Shown in pieces: positions 1 through 7,797 of a DNA stretch of 53,316 nucleotides. Position 1 is the first letter of the stretch; every line of letters begins with the position of its first letter. Below the pieces are notes generated by a model. It was not told the origin of the DNA. It did no database searches and was given only the letters and a program-made list of their open reading frames with translations. Both the position numbers and the translations under genes were made by a program. This stretch comes from an uncultured Clostridia bacterium (lineage in GTDB: Bacteria; Bacillota; Clostridia; TANB77; CAG-508). The stretch lies in contig CALXJU010000009.1 of NCBI GenBank assembly GCA_944388705.1, positions 1 to 53,316 of the forward strand, given 5' to 3'.

Positions 1-98
1 ATTTTCTATTTTTATACATTTAGGGTGAAATATTCGTTTCTAAACTTTTAAGGTGATTTTATCATAAATTAAATACAGAGTTTAAAAAAATATTATAA

Positions 99-386
99 TG
101 CATATATAATTTAGTTGACGAATTAATATCACAAGAAAGATATTCAGATGCTTATTTAGATGAAGAATCAACTTATAGTTGGGACACAAGTTCTGAAAAA
201 TTAGAAAAATTATTAAAAAATTTAGCAAGAACAGAAGTAAAATCTATTATGTCAGATGATAGTAAAAAAGTTAATAGAGGAGTTATTGATAGTATAAATA
301 CATTATTTAAAAATGGGATATTAAATAATGTTGAATTTCCAAACTATGCTGTAAATACTTCTAATGATAATACTGAAAATATCTAA
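99..386 (+). pseudogene. 3' remnant of an unidentified gene
   Basis: An open frame of about 95 codons runs from just after a stop at 96-98 to a TAA at 384-386. It has no start codon or ribosome binding site at its beginning; the first in-frame ATG is internal, at 249. The translation is charged and helical-looking (for example LEKLLKNLARTEVKSIMSDD), which argues for a real coding remnant rather than chance. I do not recognise a family. It may be the tail of a gene cut off by rearrangement. Confidence 0.4.
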
Positions 387-419
387 AGAAGATAGAGCCG
401 CTATGTCAAAAAACGAGCA

Positions 420-460
420 AAGGAGTAATTGTGTGTATGCACAATTTTCTCTTTTTTTTA
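420..460 (+). terminator. Rho-independent terminator
   Basis: A 7-bp stem (AATTGTG at 427-433, CACAATT at 440-446) with a 6-nt loop is followed by TTCTC and a T8 run. It would end the transcript of the remnant gene and insulate the zeta-like operon. Confidence 0.7.
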
Positions 461-545
461 AAATAATTAAAAAAACTATATAAATTATATAAAATATGTG
501 ATATACTATAATATATTAAATAAAATAATAAATGGAGGTAGAATT

Positions 546-1310
546 TTGGAAAATATATGTATTGATAATATTTGGAAAAGAGGATTTGAAGATCCTGATA
601 TGATTAGAGTAGAAGAAGAAACTAGAATTGAAACAAGTACACATACTGAAGAATGTATAGAAAAATACAAAAACTTAGAACAATCAAGAAATGGAAATTA
701 CATAAGTTCTGATTTAATGAAATTAGTTTTTGAAAAATATGCAAATGATATAGAATATAGAAGAAAATATAATTTAGCAGTATCAAATAGTGCAGCTTGT
801 TTAGCTAATAAGGCATTTAAAATAGCAATTTCTAATCCCAATGTTAAGCATTGTATATTTGTTGCTGGCGCATATGGTTCAGGAAAATCCTTTTTAATAC
901 AATCATTATATGAAAAAAATCAAGAAGAACTTGATGGAAGTGTAATATATGAAGGATCAATTACCTCAAAGGCAATAGATGAAAAGATAGACACAGCTAT
1001 AGAAAATGGAATAATACCAAGCATAATTGTCTTAAATCCAACATTAGAACTTTCTATGAAAAATATAAAAGAGAGAGCAAAGCGTATAGGAAGAGATGTC
1101 ACGAAAAAAGATTGTGTATTTGTATATGCTAATATATATGATGCTTTAAAAAGATTAAAAGAAAAATATAAAGATGTAAGTTTTGTTATTTATAATAAAA
1201 CTACTAATATACCAGTAGATTTAGAAGTAAGCACAAATGTCGAAGATTTAAATCATGGTTCATATGATGAGATTTCTAAAGAATATGATGAAATTAGTAA
1301 AAAAATTTAA
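546..1310 (+). CDS. Zeta-toxin-like P-loop kinase (copy 1)
   Basis: Predicted P-loop phosphotransferase of the zeta toxin/PezT kind; that family phosphorylates UDP-N-acetyl sugars and blocks cell-wall synthesis. Visible: Walker A GAYGSGKS in the middle of the protein, then a YEGSIT strand, a VLNPTLELSMKNIKERAK helix with basic residues, an IGRDV motif, and a C-terminal FVIYNKTTNIP strand, in the order seen in zeta kinases. The N-terminal third (SDLMKLVFEKY, NLAVSNSAACLANK) is shared with the second copy. Start: an ATG exists at 498, but GGAGG at 534-538 sits 7 nt before a TTG at 546, so TTG is preferred (254 aa). The substrate is not determined by sequence; another P-loop kinase role is possible. 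Confidence 0.75.
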   Translation: MENICIDNIWKRGFEDPDMIRVEEETRIETSTHTEECIEKYKNLEQSRNGNYISSDLMKLVFEKYANDIEYRRKYNLAVSNSAACLANKAFKIAISNPNVKHCIFVAGAYGSGKSFLIQSLYEKNQEELDGSVIYEGSITSKAIDEKIDTAIENGIIPSIIVLNPTLELSMKNIKERAKRIGRDVTKKDCVFVYANIYDALKRLKEKYKDVSFVIYNKTTNIPVDLEVSTNVEDLNHGSYDEISKEYDEISKKI

Positions 1311-1378
1311 TTAGGGAAAAATTAGTTTGAGAAAGGAGAGTATGATAATTTTAAAAGAATATATCATACAAAATAGTT

Positions 1379-1519
1379 ATGAGTGAAAATAAAGAAATAA
1401 AAAAAGAAAATGAAGAAAAATATATAAAAAATTTAGTTAAACTAGGTAAAATAATTTCAATGGAAGCTGCAAAAAATCCACAACTAGAAGAAAAAATTAA
1501 GAAGATGTCTAGTTATTAA
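1379..1519 (+). CDS. Small charged 46-aa protein between the zeta-like kinases
   Basis: ATG at 1379 to TAA at 1517-1519 gives 46 residues that are lysine/glutamate-rich and helical (KYIKNLVKLGKIISMEAAKN). It ends 17 nt before the preferred start of the second kinase. It has no ribosome binding site of its own. A GGAG at 1335-1338 precedes an ATG at 1342 that opens a 14-codon frame ending at 1386, so its stop overlaps this gene's start and translational coupling is plausible. The position suggests an antitoxin or accessory protein, but I recognise no antitoxin family, so the function is unassigned. Confidence 0.45.
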   Translation: MSENKEIKKENEEKYIKNLVKLGKIISMEAAKNPQLEEKIKKMSSY

Positions 1520-1536
1520 TTTCAGTGGAGAAAATT

Positions 1537-2370
1537 ATGGGAAATATAGATAAAAATATAATACGATTAAAAGAATTTGATAGTTTAGATTTGCAGCAAA
1601 TACAAAACGAAGTTATTCACATAGCCACAACTATGACAGACGCATTATTTGAAAAATACAGAAATTTTATACAATCTCATGATGGTAGATATATAAATTC
1701 AGACCTAATGAAAATGGTTTTTAAAATTTATTCTGAAAGCCAAGAAAATAGAGCTAAATACAATTTGGCAGTAACAAATAGTGCAGCATGTTTAACTAAT
1801 GAATTTTACATAAGAACAATTAAAGATAGAAATATAAAAAGATGCATATATGTTGCTGGACCATATGGAGCAGGAAAATCTTTTTTTACGCAATCACTAT
1901 TTCTAGCAGGTGTAATTCCAAATAATACTGTTGTTTATGAAGGTTCTATCACCGCACCAGAATTTGGGCGAAAAGTAGAATTAGCAATGAAAAATGGTGT
2001 TAAAACTGAAATTGTAATACTGAATCCAACTTTAAAACTTTCTTTAGAAAATATAAAAAGAAGAGCTCAAGAAACTGGTAGAGATGTAATTAAATCAGAA
2101 GTAGTGGAAAAATATGCCGATATGTATTCAAATATAGAAAAATTATTTGGATATTTAAAAAGTAATTTTCCTGAATTACAAACAAGCAAGTATCCAATTT
2201 CTTTTCAGATATATAACAAATCAAGTAATTTACCTGAAGATTTGAGTGTAAGTTATAATATTAATGATTTACAACATGGTTCAAGACAAGAAATTTCTGA
2301 AGAATATGATTTAATTATTAAGCAATTGAATTCTCCTTCATTGGAAAATGATAATGGAAGAACAGTTTAA
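1537..2370 (+). CDS. Zeta-toxin-like P-loop kinase (copy 2)
   Basis: Paralogue of the kinase at 546-1310, colinear over nearly the whole length: NSDLMKMVF, NLAVTNSAACLTNE, Walker A GPYGAGKS, YEGSIT, ILNPTLKLSLENIKRRAQ, TGRDV and a terminal FQIYNKSSNLP. Two start choices exist: GTG at 1525 and ATG at 1537. A GGAG at 1527-1530 lies 6 nt before the ATG, so ATG is preferred (277 aa). The C-terminus carries an extra tail of about 15 residues absent from copy 1. The duplication looks old because third positions and many residues differ. The known zeta family phosphorylates UDP-activated amino sugars; that role is inferred here. Confidence 0.75.
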   Translation: MGNIDKNIIRLKEFDSLDLQQIQNEVIHIATTMTDALFEKYRNFIQSHDGRYINSDLMKMVFKIYSESQENRAKYNLAVTNSAACLTNEFYIRTIKDRNIKRCIYVAGPYGAGKSFFTQSLFLAGVIPNNTVVYEGSITAPEFGRKVELAMKNGVKTEIVILNPTLKLSLENIKRRAQETGRDVIKSEVVEKYADMYSNIEKLFGYLKSNFPELQTSKYPISFQIYNKSSNLPEDLSVSYNINDLQHGSRQEISEEYDLIIKQLNSPSLENDNGRTV

Positions 2371-2511
2371 ATTTGAAATCTAAGGCAAAATGAATACAAT
2401 ATAAATAGTATTATGATATTGCAAGATGGCTAATAGAAAAATAGTAATTTGTCTTACAGATTGCAAACTTAAAATTTAAACAAAATGAGTAAATAAATTT
2501 ATAAGATTTAG

Positions 2512-2546
2512 ATGAGTATATTGATTTTAGATATGCTCATTTTTAA
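2512..2546 (+). terminator. Terminator of the zeta-like operon
   Basis: A 10-bp stem with one G-U wobble (ATGAGTATAT at 2512-2521, ATATGCTCAT at 2531-2540), a 9-nt loop and a T5 tail. It lies about 140 nt after the second kinase. Confidence 0.6.
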
Positions 2547-3313
2547 TTAAACTAAAGTAAGAATTCTCATAAATCTCCTGAATTTTGTTAAAAAACGAAC
2601 AAATGTTGTTTGCCCAAAAATACAAATAATTAAATTGTTTTAGAAAATTTTTATAACTAAATTTTAATAATATTTTTAATTTAATTAGTCTTTAAAATAA
2701 ATTTTAAGCTAATGTTATTTTACAATAATAAAATTAATCATATTTATAATTAAAATCCGTTTATATTGATTTAAATTGCAATTAAATATATTAATTATTG
2801 ATATAAGAGTTTTTATTAAATGAATATAAAAATTACTACAGATTTTTACCTAAAATCATCTAAATTATAGTAATACAAAAATAACCTAAAAAGTACCAAA
2901 AAAACGACGCACGAGAATCGATTTTAAGCCGTTTTTATTTTGAAGTCATATAGTTTGTTGTCTGTAAAATAAGGCAAATATGGAGAAATAGGTTCTTTGA
3001 AGATTTTTAGAAAAATTTATACGAAATTATATATAATATATAAGATAAAAAAATTATATAAAAATGCTTTAAAATTGATTTTAGAAGCTCAAATAAATAT
3101 AGAGTAGTCAAAAGCCTTGAATTAGTAGAAGTAGAGGTTTATGGCTGTTTTATATATTACTCCTATTCCTTTTTGCGCAAAACTTTGATTTTGTGCAATG
3201 TTTTCTGTAAGAAAACGAGGAGGAATTCTATTCCCCCTCTTTCCTTTTCAGAACAAGGAAATATAAAAAATTAGGTCTACGTCGATTTTGGCAATAAATA
3301 AGATATTTTTATT
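2547..3313. other. Gene-free A+T-rich stretch
   Basis: No frame here has a plausible start, ribosome binding site and protein-like composition. Three possible hairpins are present: one near 2908-2938 (AAAACGAC with GCCGTTTT, better paired on the minus strand and followed there by a T7 run), one near 3172-3200 (TTGCGCAA with TTGTGCAA), and one at 3217-3239 (GAGGAGGAA with TTCCCCCTC, one mismatch). These could be stray terminators or remains of a lost gene. Confidence 0.4.
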
Positions 3314-3341
3314 TAAAGAAAGAGACGATTTCTCGACTCTT
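3314..3341 (-). terminator. Terminator of the sigma-factor fusion gene
   Basis: Read on the minus strand, AAGAGTCGA and TCGTCTCTT form a 9-bp stem with one mismatch, closed by a GAAA tetraloop (3329-3332) and followed by TCTTT. It lies 29 nt after the stop of the gene ending at 3370. Confidence 0.65.
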
Positions 3342-3369
3342 AAAATAATTATTTTAGAAACAGGCTAGT

Positions 3370-4845
3370 TCATAACCATTCTTGTATAATTGCTAAATAA
3401 TCCCCTCTATTTGGATTTCGACCTTCTGAAAAGAAATACACAATATCCTTATTTTCACTATTATTTGATTCATTTTTGTCTAATTTTTTATATGTATTGT
3501 GATATTTCTTTCCACTATTCAAATCAATTGTATCTACATAATATATTCCGTTTTCAAAATTTACGTCTTTTATTGTAATTTCTTCATTATAATTTTTATA
3601 TACTCTAATAAAACTATTTTTTCCTTTTTTTGTATCTTCTATAAATTGGTCTAATTGTTCACTATTATGTGATACTATTTTATTATTTTTAATTGTAAAA
3701 CAACCATCTTCAATTGCTTTTTCGACAGTATAATTTGAAGGCAAATTTGAAATATCAATAATATTTTCATTATTAAATTTTTTATGTTCTACTATTATTT
3801 TTACATTTTCTTCTAATTGTGATTTATCTATAATAGCATACCATACATTTGTTGTATCATTCATATCAGGATTTTCCTTTTGTTTCATTATTACATTAGT
3901 TGTAGATTCATTTATATAAACATTAGAAATTTCCATATCTATCTCATCAAAATCTCTATAATTCTCATTAGCAATAATTATAAGAAAATTCTCATCAAAT
4001 TTAATATCAGAAACTTCAGGAAGTGTTGATATCCTAGTTTTATAATTTTCATAATCATCTGAATTTGTTATTATTCTATAATATAATCTTACATCATCTT
4101 GCCAAGTCATATCATTAGCCATTAAGTCTGTTTCATAATCTGTATAACCTCTACCATCATCAAACAAACCTCTTGTTTCCATTTTATCTTGTTTTTTTAT
4201 AAATGTATTATATATAGTAATTCCGGCAAAAGCAATTCCTGTAAAGCTTATTGTAATACATAATATTAAGATACATATTTTCAAAACTTTATTCATTTCA
4301 TCAAATCCTTTCTTAAGCAGGATTTTTTTTAATTCTTTTTTTCCTCTATGAATAAGATTTTTTACATTTTGAATTGACTCACCAAGTATTTGAGCTGTTT
4401 CTTGATATGTAAGTTCTTCAATCTTGACTAGATATATAGCATTTTTATATCTATCATCTAACATATTTATTGCACTTAATATTTCTTTTCTTTTCTCATT
4501 CTTTGTTACAATATTTGCAACATCTTGTTCAATTTGTTCTAATCCATTTAAGATATATTCTTCATTTATTTCTGTTCTTCTTTTTTCCATACTTATATAG
4601 TTATATGCTCTGCTTTTAGCTACTAAGTATATATAATATTTGAAAGTGTATCCTTGCTTAATTTTGTTTTGTAAGACATAAATAAACACATCTTGAGTAA
4701 TATCTTCAGCTTTTTGATAATCTTTAACTATGTTATATACAAAATATTTAATTTTATCATTATACTTGTTATATAGCAATTCAAAAGCACTTTTTTCGCC
4801 ATTTAAATATTCATTGTACAATTTTATATCCAAATCTTTTTTCAT
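3370..4845 (-). CDS. ECF sigma factor fused to a membrane-anchored extracytoplasmic domain
   Basis: Residues 1-175 are a complete ECF sigma-70 factor: region 2 with AEDITQDVF near residue 47 and region 4 with LTYQETAQILGESIQNVKNL near residue 150, ending in a basic HRGKKELKKIL helix. After a short linker come one hydrophobic segment (about 188-210, ILILCITISFTGIAFAGITI) and about 275 residues of soluble, acidic, probably extracytoplasmic sequence that I cannot assign firmly. An ordinary ECF factor is 160-200 aa, so this is a fusion with an anti-sigma-like or sensor part. An internal ATG just before the membrane segment (MNKVLKIC) could also give a separate C-terminal product. Upstream, TGAAAC at 4892-4897 resembles an ECF -35 element and hints at autoregulation. 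Confidence 0.85.
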   Translation of the reverse strand: MKKDLDIKLYNEYLNGEKSAFELLYNKYNDKIKYFVYNIVKDYQKAEDITQDVFIYVLQNKIKQGYTFKYYIYLVAKSRAYNYISMEKRRTEINEEYILNGLEQIEQDVANIVTKNEKRKEILSAINMLDDRYKNAIYLVKIEELTYQETAQILGESIQNVKNLIHRGKKELKKILLKKGFDEMNKVLKICILILCITISFTGIAFAGITIYNTFIKKQDKMETRGLFDDGRGYTDYETDLMANDMTWQDDVRLYYRIITNSDDYENYKTRISTLPEVSDIKFDENFLIIIANENYRDFDEIDMEISNVYINESTTNVIMKQKENPDMNDTTNVWYAIIDKSQLEENVKIIVEHKKFNNENIIDISNLPSNYTVEKAIEDGCFTIKNNKIVSHNSEQLDQFIEDTKKGKNSFIRVYKNYNEEITIKDVNFENGIYYVDTIDLNSGKKYHNTYKKLDKNESNNSENKDIVYFFSEGRNPNRGDYLAIIQEWL

Positions 4846-4958
4846 ATCTTTCCCCTGCTTTCATATATATAAACAGATAAAAACCAAAAAAGTTTCATTT
4901 AAATTTCAAAAATTTATCTCTTTCGTGGTTTTGCTGATTATGTCACATAAAATAATTA

Positions 4959-5003
4959 AAACTAAAAATTAAGGAGTCATAAAAACACCTTAATTTTTAG
5001 TTT
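4959..5003 (-). terminator. Strong hairpin terminator downstream of rho
   Basis: A perfect 16-bp stem (4959-4974 with 4988-5003) has a 13-nt loop and T-rich flanks on both sides, so it may work in both directions. It ends the rho transcript and overlaps the stop of the small hydrophobic frame described next. Confidence 0.75.
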
Positions 5004-5109
5004 TTCTCTTGCTATAGTTTAATATGTATATACATAAAAGTAATGATATGAAATCTATAACAATCCCTATTCCAAAAATTCCAAATTTTATTAAATTATA
5101 AATTAATTT
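4990..5109 (-). pseudogene. Short hydrophobic frame after rho, possible gene remnant
   Basis: Directly after rho, an open frame without ATG, GTG or TTG start encodes a membrane-like peptide (FGIFGIGIVIDFISLLLCIY) with a basic tail (NYSKRKTKN) and stops inside the terminator stem. The first part resembles the end of a TM2-type membrane domain. With no start or ribosome binding site it is more likely the 3' remnant of a lost gene than an expressed one. Confidence 0.25.
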
Positions 5110-6464
5110 TTATAATTTTTCAAGTATCCATCCATTCTTTCAATAAATTCAGCATTATTTTTAGTTTGTACCATTTGAGAAATAATTTGCTCAGTAACAT
5201 CTGCAACAGGCAAATGATTTAAAGCTTTTCTTAATGCAAAAACTGTTTCTAATTCTGGTTTAGTAAGTAATAAATCTTCTCTTCTTGTTCCTGATTTATT
5301 TACATCAATTGCTGGGAATATACGTTTTTCTGATAATTTTCTATCTAGGTGAACTTCCATATTACCAGTTCCTTTAAACTCTTCAAAAATAACATCATCC
5401 ATTCTACTACCTGTTTCAATTAATGCAGTAGCAAGAATTGTTAGACTTCCTCCATTTTCGATATTTCTGGCTGCTCCGAAGAATTTTTTAGGTTTATGTA
5501 ATGCAGCTGGGTCAAGACCACCTGATAAAGTTTTTCCTGAAGAAGGCATAACTAAGTTATAAGCTCTAGCAAGTCTTGTTATACTATCTAATAGAATTAC
5601 AACATCTTTATTATGTTCAATTATTCTTTTTGCTCTTTCCAATACCATTTCTGCAACTTTTACATGATGTTCAGGCATTTCATCAAATGTTGAATAAATA
5701 ACTTGTCCTTTTATAGAACGTTTCATATCTGTTACTTCTTCTGGTCTTTCATCAATAAGTAACATTATTAATTCTACTTCTGGATTATTTGCTGTAATAC
5801 TATTTGCTATTTTCTTTAATAATGTTGTTTTTCCTACTTTTGGAGGAGCAACAATCATTCCTCTTTGACCTTTTCCGATTGGAGAAATTAAATCTATTAT
5901 TCTCATAGCATATTCTGTTGGAGTTGTTTCTAGTTTTAATCTTTCTTCTGGATATATTGGTGTTAATTCATCAAATCTTTTTCTTTTTGCAGCTTTTTCT
6001 GGATGTTCTCCATTAACTTCTCCAACAAATATTAAAGATGGGAATTTTTCACCTTCTTTTGTTCTTGAAATTCCTTTTACAATATCACCTGTATCTAGTT
6101 TGAATCTTCTTATTTGTATTGGAGAAATATATACATCTTTTGGACTTGATAAATAATTGTCTCCTCTTAAAAATCCATATCCATCTGGTAATACTTCCAA
6201 AATTCCTTCTACGATTTGATCATCATCATTTGTAACTTTATAATCTATTACGTTTTCATTTACTTCTAGTTGTTCTTCATCATTTTCATCATATCTAATT
6301 TCATTATCTTCTTCTTCTTTTTTTGGTGCTGGTTCAGCTGATTGTTGAACCTGTTTTAATAATGTTATAAGTTCATCCTTTTTTAATTTTGAAATGCTTT
6401 TAATATTTTGCTCCTTTGCAATGTTCCTCAATTCTAATAATGTCATGTTTTCTAAATCTGACAT
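5103..6464 (-). CDS. rho: Transcription termination factor Rho
   Basis: RNA-dependent ATPase that ends untranslated transcripts. Visible in order: an N-terminal SAP-like Rho-N domain ([20 protein letters not shown]), an acidic linker, the cold-shock-like RNA-binding domain ([10 protein letters not shown]), then the RecA-like motor with Walker [12 protein letters not shown], Walker [18 protein letters not shown], and a Q/R-loop region including [13 protein letters not shown]. At 453 aa it is slightly longer than the E. coli protein because of the acidic linker. It is followed by a strong hairpin terminator. Confidence 0.97.
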   Translation of the reverse strand: MSDLENMTLLELRNIAKEQNIKSISKLKKDELITLLKQVQQSAEPAPKKEEEDNEIRYDENDEEQLEVNENVIDYKVTNDDDQIVEGILEVLPDGYGFLRGDNYLSSPKDVYISPIQIRRFKLDTGDIVKGISRTKEGEKFPSLIFVGEVNGEHPEKAAKRKRFDELTPIYPEERLKLETTPTEYAMRIIDLISPIGKGQRGMIVAPPKVGKTTLLKKIANSITANNPEVELIMLLIDERPEEVTDMKRSIKGQVIYSTFDEMPEHHVKVAEMVLERAKRIIEHNKDVVILLDSITRLARAYNLVMPSSGKTLSGGLDPAALHKPKKFFGAARNIENGGSLTILATALIETGSRMDDVIFEEFKGTGNMEVHLDRKLSEKRIFPAIDVNKSGTRREDLLLTKPELETVFALRKALNHLPVADVTEQIISQMVQTKNNAEFIERMDGYLKNYKN

Positions 6465-6576
6465 AAAATACCTCCTATATTTTATTTTTATACTATATTT
6501 TTTAATTTTTTGGATTATTATTATAGATAAAAGTTATAAAAATTCAAAAATCCTTAAAACTTGAATGTCTTAAGGA

Positions 6577-6861
6577 TTACTTATTACTATCGATATAAAC
6601 TCTTTCATTTTGTAAATACATTCCTAGTTTTTCACGTGCTAATTTTTCTATATATTCTGTCGAATTTATGTTTTGCTTTTCTTCTTCCAAATCTTGTTTA
6701 TTTTGATTTAGTTTATCTTCTGCTACTTCGATTTTTTCAGATATTTCTTTCAATTCTTGTTTATATTGAGATATATTTAATTGCTGCTTTATTAGCATGA
6801 CACACCATACTATAAAAGCAATAATTAGAAAATTTCTAAACAAATTATTTTTCTTTTTCAT
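6577..6861 (-). CDS. divIC: Septum formation initiator, DivIC/FtsB family
   Basis: A 94-aa bitopic division protein with a short basic N-terminus, one membrane segment (about 9-26) and a coiled coil (about 30-72) ending in the family-typical EYIEKLAREKLGM. DivIC works with FtsL and DivIB at the division septum. It lies just downstream of yabQ and yabP, the usual clostridial and bacillar order. Confidence 0.9.
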   Translation of the reverse strand: MKKKNNLFRNFLIIAFIVWCVMLIKQQLNISQYKQELKEISEKIEVAEDKLNQNKQDLEEEKQNINSTEYIEKLAREKLGMYLQNERVYIDSNK

Positions 6862-6896
6862 ACGTATTCTCCATGTTCTTTGATATTCTATATATA

Positions 6897-7346
6897 TTAT
6901 TCTCCATTTTTTCCTAAATTCCCTCTTTTATTTTTAATATTTTTGTATTTTTTTACAATTTTTATATAAATGTTCTTAATTATTGCAAATATTTTGTTAA
7001 AAACAGAGATTATTGTCTTAAATGGTAATTCTAAAATTGTAAATATTTTTTTTAGTATAAATGTAATTACTTTTGTAAATATACTACTTAATATTAATGA
7101 ATATATTAAAACACCCATTATTATTCCTAAAAACATGTATATTCGTATTTCACCATTATTAAAGTACCATATGTTATATAAAATTAAAATTCCTGTTAAT
7201 GTCCAGAATAAAATATCTTCTATATATGTAACAAAATCAACAGTTTTTATACTTTTTCTTAATGCTCTAAAAAAATCAAATAAAAGCCCTATTACAATTC
7301 CTGTTAAGGTAAAAACTAAAAATAAATATGCCTGATTTTCAACCAT
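6897..7346 (-). CDS. yabQ: Spore cortex protein YabQ
   Basis: A 149-aa integral membrane protein with about four hydrophobic segments in the first 105 residues and a basic tail. The opening (QAYLFLVFTLTGIVIGLLFD, then FRALRK) is typical of YabQ, which is needed for cortex formation in B. subtilis and localises to the forespore outer membrane. It is followed by divIC and preceded by yabP, which supports the assignment. Confidence 0.9.
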   Translation of the reverse strand: MVENQAYLFLVFTLTGIVIGLLFDFFRALRKSIKTVDFVTYIEDILFWTLTGILILYNIWYFNNGEIRIYMFLGIIMGVLIYSLILSSIFTKVITFILKKIFTILELPFKTIISVFNKIFAIIKNIYIKIVKKYKNIKNKRGNLGKNGE

Positions 7347-7361
7347 TATTATTTTGCCTTT

Positions 7362-7667
7362 CTATTTAAAAATCTTACTTAATAATGTTCCTGAATTTTT
7401 TTCTTGTTTATTTTGGCTATATGATAAACTCGAAATTTCTCCTTCTATTATGACTTCTGATGTGTCTAAACTTAATTTATTTATTCTTATGTTTTCACCT
7501 TTTACAGTTAATAAACCTAATTCTGTGTCTACCATTACTACTTGGTCATCAAAACTTAATACATCATTTACTCCTGATACACTTAGTTTTCCTCTGTTTT
7601 CTAATACTATGTTTTGAATTATGTTTGTCTGTACCATGTTGTTTATACTTTTTCTTTCTTCTATCAT
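7362..7667 (-). CDS. yabP: Sporulation protein YabP
   Basis: A 101-aa soluble beta-rich protein with the YabP/YqfC family pattern (VLENRGKLSVSGVNDVLSFD followed by DTELGLLTVKGENI). It is expressed in the mother cell in relatives and pairs with YabQ. GGGAGGAG precedes the ATG. The small S4-domain gene often found upstream of yabP is absent; valS is the upstream gene here. Confidence 0.92.
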   Translation of the reverse strand: MIEERKSINNMVQTNIIQNIVLENRGKLSVSGVNDVLSFDDQVVMVDTELGLLTVKGENIRINKLSLDTSEVIIEGEISSLSYSQNKQEKNSGTLLSKIFK

Positions 7668-7734
7668 CTTTTGCTCTCCTCCCTTTTCATACTAATTTAT
7701 AATATGCACAAATTCTTTATTTTAGAACAAAAAT

Positions 7735-7766
7735 AGCAACCTTAAATATAAAAATTTAAAGTTGCT
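7735..7766 (-). terminator. Terminator after valS
   Basis: Arms AGCAACCTTAAA and TTTAAAGTTGCT (one mismatch) with a T5 run on the minus strand (ATTTTTG). It separates valS from the yabP-yabQ-divIC group. Confidence 0.65.
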
Positions 7767-7797
7767 AAATTATGTTAAAATTTTATCTTGTTTCATA

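Noticed and set aside
2908..2938. Possible small RNA or riboswitch in the gene-free region
   Set aside because: Only a short imperfect hairpin with T-rich flanks; no conserved riboswitch core recognised.
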